Shown: positions 42,066 through 46,749 of the stretch, in pieces
Layout: each line of letters starts with the position of its first letter
How positions within the stretch are numbered: the stretch's first letter is position 1
Assembly: GCF_002276045.1 (NCBI RefSeq)
Contig: NZ_NQMR01000068.1
Coordinates: forward strand, 1-46,749
Direction: 5' to 3'
DNA: 46,749 nt
Origin: Pseudoalteromonas sp. NBT06-2
Lineage (GTDB): Bacteria; Pseudomonadota; Gammaproteobacteria; Enterobacterales; Alteromonadaceae
Made by a program: the position numbers and the translations under genes
The notes under the pieces: model-generated
The model's input: only the letters and a program-made list of their open reading frames with translations
Database searches by the model: none
What the model was told of the DNA's origin: nothing

Positions 42066-42428
42066 ATGAAAAAAATATTGGCTGTAGATGATTCCGCATC
42101 TATGAGACAAATGGTTAGTTTCACCCTAAAAAAAGCAGGCTTTGATGTAACAGATGCTAAAGATGGTAGTGAAGCATTAGGGATTGCAAAGCAAGGTACT
42201 TTTGATGCCGTTATTTCAGATGTAAATATGCCAATAATGGATGGCATTACCTTAATCAGAGAGCTTAGAGCATTACCTGAATATAAGTTCACACCTATGC
42301 TAATGCTAACTACTGAGTCAGGTTTAGATAAAAAAAGTGAAGGTAAAGCAGCTGGTGCAACAGGTTGGATAGTGAAGCCTTTTAATCCTGAGCAGTTATT
42401 GGCAGTCATAAAAAAAGTGATCCGTTAA
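42066..42428 (+). CDS. CheY-like response regulator
   Basis: 120 residues, a lone receiver. Acid pocket DDSAS (Asp8-Asp9), phosphoacceptor Asp52 in SDVNMPIMDG, Thr in MLTTES, Lys in VKPFNPEQLL. Close to CheY and to CheY2-type single-domain regulators. AAAGAGGTCATT precedes the ATG. CheA, 22 bp downstream, should phosphorylate it. Whether it binds FliM or acts as a phosphate sink is unknown. Confidence 0.92.
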   Translation: MKKILAVDDSASMRQMVSFTLKKAGFDVTDAKDGSEALGIAKQGTFDAVISDVNMPIMDGITLIRELRALPEYKFTPMLMLTTESGLDKKSEGKAAGATGWIVKPFNPEQLLAVIKKVIR

Positions 42429-42450
42429 AAGTAAGAAATAGGGTGGTTAT

Positions 42451-44517
42451 ATGAGTATCGATCTTAGTCAATTTTTTGAAGTGTTTTTTGAAGAAAGCTT
42501 TGAAGGCTTAGATGCAATGGAAGCTGAATTACTTAATTTAGAACCCGGAGATCTTGACTCAGAAACTATCAATACTATCTTTAGAGCAGCTCATTCTATC
42601 AAAGGGGGGAGTGGTACATTTGGTTTTAATTCAGTTGCTGATTTTACTCATGTTCTTGAGACTTTATTAGATCAAATTAGAAATGGCGAACGAAATTTAG
42701 AGAACATACATGTAAATCTGCTTTTAAAATCAGTTGATTGTCTACGAGAAATGCTTGGTGCATTACAGGTAGAGCAAGAACCTGATTTAACAGAATCAAA
42801 TGTATTAAAAGCTGAATTTGAAAGCATATTAAATATTTCACATGGCGATGCTCAAGAATCAAGTTCACCGATTAATTCTAAATCATTAGATACCTATCAA
42901 GTAGACTTTAAACCATTACACCATTTATTTAAAACTGGTAATGAACCTTTATACCTGTTTAATGAATTAGCTGATTTAGGTGAATGTTCTGTTTCATCAG
43001 ATTTAACCGATATACCTGATATTCATGATATCGAGCCCGATGAATGCTATATCGCTTGGACATTTTTTGTAGAAACCCATGAAAATGATACAAAAATTAA
43101 AGAAATATTTGAATGGGTTGAAGACGATGCAACAATTAAAATCACATTATGTGGTGGATTATTTGAAGATGATGAACCAACGCTTGAGCAAGACAAAATA
43201 GTTGAAGAAAGAAACTCTGAAGTTGAGGTCGAAGTTACATCAGTCAAAGAAGCAACTAGTGAAAAAAATAAAAAGCCAACTAAAACAATTGGTGAATCAA
43301 CTTCAATTAGAGTAGGTATAGATAAAGTCGATTCCTTGATTAATATGGTTGGTGAGTTAGTGATTACTCAAGCCATGCTTACCCAGCTTGGTGAAGGTGA
43401 TATGACCGAAAACAAACAAATGGCGCTTAAAGAAGGCTTAGCTCAACTAGCTCATAATACCCGAGACTTACAAGAAAGTGTTATGCGTATACGTATGATG
43501 CCAATTAGTTTTGTATTTAGTCGTTTTCCACGTTTAGTACGAGATATTTCAGAGAAATTAGGTAAAGAAGTTGAGCTAAAGCTCATAGGTGAAACAACAG
43601 AATTAGATAAAACGGTAATGGAAAAAATCTCTGATCCTATGGTGCATTTAGTACGTAACTCATTAGATCATGGGCTAGAAACGCCAGAACATAGGATTGA
43701 AGCAGGTAAAAACCCTGTAGGCAAAGTCACCCTAAATGCATTTCATCAAGGTGGCAATATTGTTATTGAAATAATGGATGACGGTAACGGCTTAAATACC
43801 GACAAAATAAAATCTAAAGCAATTGAAAAAGGCCTGATAGAAGAAAGTGCTTCTTTAACCGATGATGAAGTTAACGATCTAATTTTTTTGCCAGGCTTTT
43901 CTACCGCAGATGCTGTAAGTGACTTATCTGGCCGTGGTGTGGGTATGGATGTTGTAAAGCGAAATATACATGCGTTAAACGGTTCAATTGATGTTACCTC
44001 TGAGCGCGATAAAGGCTCTACATTCACAATACGTTTACCGCTTACTTTAGCCATACTCGATGGTCAATTAGTCACTTTAGGAAAGCATACTTATATTGTG
44101 CCGTTAATTTCAATTGTTGAGTCATTACAGGTTGATTTAAAACAAATTAACTGTGTTGGTGGTGGCGTTGATGTACTGAGGTTAAGAGAAGAGTACATTC
44201 CAATATTAAGACTATTTCAAATCTTCAATCATACCGGTGCTATAGAAGAGTTAGATAAAGGTTTATTGGTCATAGTTGAAAGTGATAATCAAAAAGTCGG
44301 TTTATTAGTTGATGATTTATTAGCACAACAGCAGGTTGTTATAAAGAGTTTAGAAGCCAATTACCAAAAAGTAGATGGTGTCTCAGGTGCAACAATTTTA
44401 GGTGATGGTCGTGTATCACTTATTGTTGATATCAGCGGTTTAATAAAACTTGCAGGGTTAAAAAGAGCGGGAAGTCAAAAATTAGCAATCGATAAGTCTA
44501 TATTAGAGTCTGGGTAA
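42451..44517 (+). CDS. cheA: CheA chemotaxis histidine kinase
   Basis: 688 residues. P1/Hpt with His48 in FRAAHSIKGGSGTFGF. A variable acidic P2-like part (about 110-275, GDAQESSSP... EVEVTSVKEATSEKN) follows. P3 dimerisation begins SIRVGIDKVDSLINMVGELV with MRIRMMPISFVFSRFPRLVR. P4/HATPase has VHLVRNSLDHGLE, IMDDGNGLN and GRGVGMDVVKRN. A CheW-like P5 domain ends the protein (LAILDGQLVTLGKHTYIVPL). It autophosphorylates and passes phosphate to the CheY-like protein and possibly others. Part of an operon with STAS, CheY-like, CheW and receptor genes, followed by a small hairpin. Confidence 0.97.
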   Translation: MSIDLSQFFEVFFEESFEGLDAMEAELLNLEPGDLDSETINTIFRAAHSIKGGSGTFGFNSVADFTHVLETLLDQIRNGERNLENIHVNLLLKSVDCLREMLGALQVEQEPDLTESNVLKAEFESILNISHGDAQESSSPINSKSLDTYQVDFKPLHHLFKTGNEPLYLFNELADLGECSVSSDLTDIPDIHDIEPDECYIAWTFFVETHENDTKIKEIFEWVEDDATIKITLCGGLFEDDEPTLEQDKIVEERNSEVEVEVTSVKEATSEKNKKPTKTIGESTSIRVGIDKVDSLINMVGELVITQAMLTQLGEGDMTENKQMALKEGLAQLAHNTRDLQESVMRIRMMPISFVFSRFPRLVRDISEKLGKEVELKLIGETTELDKTVMEKISDPMVHLVRNSLDHGLETPEHRIEAGKNPVGKVTLNAFHQGGNIVIEIMDDGNGLNTDKIKSKAIEKGLIEESASLTDDEVNDLIFLPGFSTADAVSDLSGRGVGMDVVKRNIHALNGSIDVTSERDKGSTFTIRLPLTLAILDGQLVTLGKHTYIVPLISIVESLQVDLKQINCVGGGVDVLRLREEYIPILRLFQIFNHTGAIEELDKGLLVIVESDNQKVGLLVDDLLAQQQVVIKSLEANYQKVDGVSGATILGDGRVSLIVDISGLIKLAGLKRAGSQKLAIDKSILESG

Positions 44518-44561
44518 ATTATAAGTAGAGAGTGTAAATCACATTAATGTTAAGAACCAAG

Positions 44562-44580
44562 TCTGGCTAGATTAGCCAGA
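44562..44580. other. Hairpin between cheA and cheW
   Basis: TCTGGCTA (44562-44569), loop GAT, TAGCCAGA (44573-44580): a perfect 8-bp stem without a T tract, 47 bp before the cheW start. It may protect the cheA end or set the cheW level. Confidence 0.5.
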
Positions 44581-44627
44581 ACAAAAGCAGAATCAGTCAT
44601 AGTAAACACTATGTTGGGGTAGATTAG

Positions 44628-45158
44628 ATGGAACAAACACAACAGCAGTCTCAGCAAATAAATGAACTTCATTCACCCAGTGTTAATCAGGAGGATATTC
44701 AGCAATTTTTAACTTTTATTATGGATGAAGAAGAGTATGGGGTTGATATTTTAACGGTGCAAGAAATTCGTGGCTGGGAAGAAATTACCGCCATACCGAA
44801 TGCACCTGTTTTTGTAAAAGGAGCAATCAACCTCAGAGGTACCATAGTACCTATTATAGATTTACGTTTAAGGTTTGGTTTAACGTCAGTCAAGTATGGG
44901 CCATTAACTGTAATAATAGTGGTTAAGGTTGAATTAAAAGTAGGTTCAAAAATAATGGGGTTAGTTGTAGATGCCGTATCTGATGTTTATAGCATAGGTC
45001 AGCAACAAGCGACAGATGTACCCGATATTAGTAAAAGCGAGAATGCAGAATTTGTACATGGGTTAGTCAATGTGGGAGATAAAATGGTTGTACTTCTACA
45101 TTTAGAGCGCGTATTAAATTTATTACGAGAAACAGAAATCGATTTATTAGCAGGTTAA
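44628..45158 (+). CDS. cheW: CheW coupling protein
   Basis: 176 residues. An N-terminal Gln-rich lead (MEQTQQQSQQINELHSPSVN) precedes the SH3-like CheW fold: FLTFIMDEEEYGVDILTVQE, IRGWEEITAIPNAPVFVKGA, INLRGTIVPIIDLRLRFGL and IMGLVVDAVSDVYSI. It bridges receptor and CheA. E. coli CheW is 167 residues. It lies 110 bp after cheA and 55 bp before the receptor gene. Confidence 0.95.
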   Translation: MEQTQQQSQQINELHSPSVNQEDIQQFLTFIMDEEEYGVDILTVQEIRGWEEITAIPNAPVFVKGAINLRGTIVPIIDLRLRFGLTSVKYGPLTVIIVVKVELKVGSKIMGLVVDAVSDVYSIGQQQATDVPDISKSENAEFVHGLVNVGDKMVVLLHLERVLNLLRETEIDLLAG

Positions 45159-45213
45159 TTATTCAATTTATTTTAATTATTAAGTCAGGAAATTCCTTAC
45201 GCAAGGGGGCGAA

Positions 45214-46749
45214 ATGGAACAAATCAGTGTAAGAGCAAAACTCGTGAATAAGCTGCTAATAGTAGCTGTCGTTATTCTGATATCCTTTATTATTAGCCTG
45301 CAAATCGCTGGCGTTAACTTTGAACAACAAACCATGATGGCCATTTTTATATTTGCATTGGCTACAAGTGGTGCCTTGTTTTATTTGCATCAAACATTAG
45401 ATGTATTAGCGGCCAAACTTGACTTAGTGGAATCTAGTTTACCCTATCTAAAAGATAACGATCAATATGGTTTTGATAAGCTTAATCAAGATGCTTATCC
45501 CGCCTTTTTTAGAAGCGTATCAGATTTATTTACTATAGAGGTCGAAGAACCAGAGCCAGATAAACTGGATATAGCAAGGTTAAAAGCATTAGATGTATGT
45601 CAGGGTAATGTGATGATGGCCGATGCCGATTGCAACATTACTTATGTCAATACTTCAGTAACTGCCATGTTGCAGAAAAATGAAACTGCACTTCGAGCTT
45701 TGCTACCTAACTTTAATGTTGCAACCCTTGTTGGTACTAATGTAGACGTTTTCCATCAGAACCCAAGTCATCAACGTTCTTTATTACAGTCACTTAGGCA
45801 ATCATATAGTACCAAACTTGAATTAGGCGATTTAACCTTTAGCCTTATTGCATCTCCTTTATTTGATGAAAAAGGTGAGCGTTTAGGGACTGTTGTAGAG
45901 TGGGAAGATATTTCAGATCGTTTAGCCGCAGAGAAAATTGCTGAAGATATTGCCAATGCAAACCAAAGAACCACAAGTGCTTTAGATGTATGTCAGGCCA
46001 ATGTCATGATGGCCGATGCTGATTACAACATTATTTATGTTAATGAAGCTGTAAAAGTTATGCTATCAAATAATGAGCAGCAGCTACGTACGGTATTACC
46101 TAACTTTAATGTTGCTAACTTAATAGGTACTAATATTGATACCTTTCATGTTAATCCGGCACATCAACGTACTATGTTAGATAACTTAAAATCTACCTAT
46201 AAAACAAATTTAGAACTGGCAGGTTTTACCTTTGGTTTAATTGCGACTCCGGTATTTAACGATGATGGTGAACGTTTAGGCACAGTGGTTGAATGGGAAG
46301 ATAAAACAGAGCGTTTAGCGGCAGAAAAGATTGCAGAAGACATAGCTAATGCCAACCAAAGAACCACCAGTGCATTGGATGTATGTCAGGCCAATGTGAT
46401 GATGGCAGATGCAGACTTAAATATTATTTATATTAATGGTGCAGTTAAAGCGATGCTTCGCAGTCGTGAAAAACAGTTACAAGAATTATTACCAAACTTT
46501 AATGTAGATAACCTAATAGGTACTTGTGTTGATGACTTCCATAAAAACCCAGCACATCAAAGGGGGATGTTAGAAAACTTAAAAAGTGTATATAAAACTG
46601 ATTTAGAACTTGGAGAAATGACCTTTGGATTGATAGCGACCCCGGTAATAAACGATAACGGTGAGCGTTTAGGCACAGTTGTAGAGTGGGAAGATAAAAC
46701 AGAGCGTTTAGCAGCAGAAAAGATTGCGGCAGAGATAGCTAATGCCAAC
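45214..46749 (+). CDS. Chemoreceptor with at least three tandem PAS units (5' part; runs off window)
   Basis: The frame is open from ATG 45214 to the window end (512 codons, no stop). AAGGGGGCGAA precedes the ATG. Two N-terminal membrane helices (about 13-30 and 40-58, joined by the short loop VNFEQQT) are followed by a linker, then three PAS-like units of 131 residues starting at residues 127, 258 and 389. Each begins DVCQ(A/G)NVMMADAD, continues LPNFNV..L(I/V)GT and HQR, and ends GERLGTVVEWED with RLAAEKIA. A fourth unit or the methyl-accepting domain would follow outside. The class call (PAS chemoreceptor) rests on the cheW/cheA context and the fold; the signalling hairpin is not in the window. 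Confidence 0.85.
   Translation, partial: MEQISVRAKLVNKLLIVAVVILISFIISLQIAGVNFEQQTMMAIFIFALATSGALFYLHQTLDVLAAKLDLVESSLPYLKDNDQYGFDKLNQDAYPAFFRSVSDLFTIEVEEPEPDKLDIARLKALDVCQGNVMMADADCNITYVNTSVTAMLQKNETALRALLPNFNVATLVGTNVDVFHQNPSHQRSLLQSLRQSYSTKLELGDLTFSLIASPLFDEKGERLGTVVEWEDISDRLAAEKIAEDIANANQRTTSALDVCQANVMMADADYNIIYVNEAVKVMLSNNEQQLRTVLPNFNVANLIGTNIDTFHVNPAHQRTMLDNLKSTYKTNLELAGFTFGLIATPVFNDDGERLGTVVEWEDKTERLAAEKIAEDIANANQRTTSALDVCQANVMMADADLNIIYINGAVKAMLRSREKQLQELLPNFNVDNLIGTCVDDFHKNPAHQRGMLENLKSVYKTDLELGEMTFGLIATPVINDNGERLGTVVEWEDKTERLAAEKIAAEIANAN
45592..46749 (+). repeat. Tandem 393-bp repeats encoding PAS units
   Basis: Three copies begin at 45592, 45985 and 46378, each exactly 393 bp (131 codons) apart; the third is cut at 372 bp by the window edge. 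GATGTATGTCAGG is the shared start. Copies 2 and 3 are closer to each other than to copy 1, and the last 40 codons are the most alike, the pattern left by recent duplication or gene conversion. Confidence 0.9.

Noticed and set aside
45592..46749. 393-bp direct repeats as duplicated genes or an assembly artefact
   Set aside because: All three copies are in one open frame and differ at many codons, so they are domain repeats; an artefact would give identical copies.

Overview
The window is AT-rich chromosomal DNA from a gammaproteobacterium, most likely a marine member of the Alteromonadales (Colwelliaceae or Pseudoalteromonadaceae type). This is an inference from four things: base composition, the csg (curli) genes, the LexA/PlsB/TesB set with CTGT-N8-ACAG type SOS boxes, and the gene order of the aa3 cytochrome oxidase locus. 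No rRNA, tRNA or CRISPR array was seen. The left edge cuts a decayed IS630-type transposase and the right edge cuts a chemoreceptor gene.

Layout. (1) 1-505: transposase remnant. 543-1178: Hly-III/PAQR membrane protein. (2) 1519-5916: a curli locus with csgD on the plus strand converging on csgB-csgA-csgE-csgF-csgG on the minus strand. The major subunit is very large (483 aa, about 18 repeats). A secreted subtilisin-type protease (6311-8806) diverges from csgB. (3) 9038-14722: a tryptophan/kynurenine-type cluster. It holds tryptophan 2,3-dioxygenase, a Fre/LuxG-type flavin reductase, a luciferase-like monooxygenase, a zinc-type asparaginase-like amidohydrolase and a LysR regulator, converging on an arylformamidase. 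No kynureninase or kynurenine 3-monooxygenase is present, so the end product is open. (4) 14989-21188: a double-receiver GGDEF-EAL protein, a short MITE-like element, then a tightly overlapping operon of an acetolactate-synthase-like ThDP enzyme and two short, different citrate-synthase-fold proteins. (5) 21241-28243: on the minus strand, a periplasmic ABC_sub_bind protein, a membrane histidine kinase and a TonB-dependent receptor; a PAS-GGDEF-EAL protein diverges from them. (6) 28240-32385: tesB, plsB and lexA. (7) 32867-41513: the complete aa3 oxidase locus (coxB, ctaD, ctaG, coxC, DUF2909, SURF1, a short SCO-like protein, ctaA, ctaB, sco). (8) 41784-46749: a chemotaxis operon (STAS protein, CheY-like, CheA, CheW, chemoreceptor with at least three near-identical 131-residue PAS units).

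How the genes may work together. Curli, two c-di-GMP turnover enzymes, the sensor kinase and the chemotaxis set suggest surface attachment and sensing. TDO plus arylformamidase should make kynurenine, and the reductase/monooxygenase pair could oxidise it or a relative. Together with the ThDP/citrate-synthase operon these are the parts least explained by known pathways and the best candidates for an undescribed metabolic system. The link between those two operons is only proximity, and a signalling gene and a mobile-element remnant lie between them.
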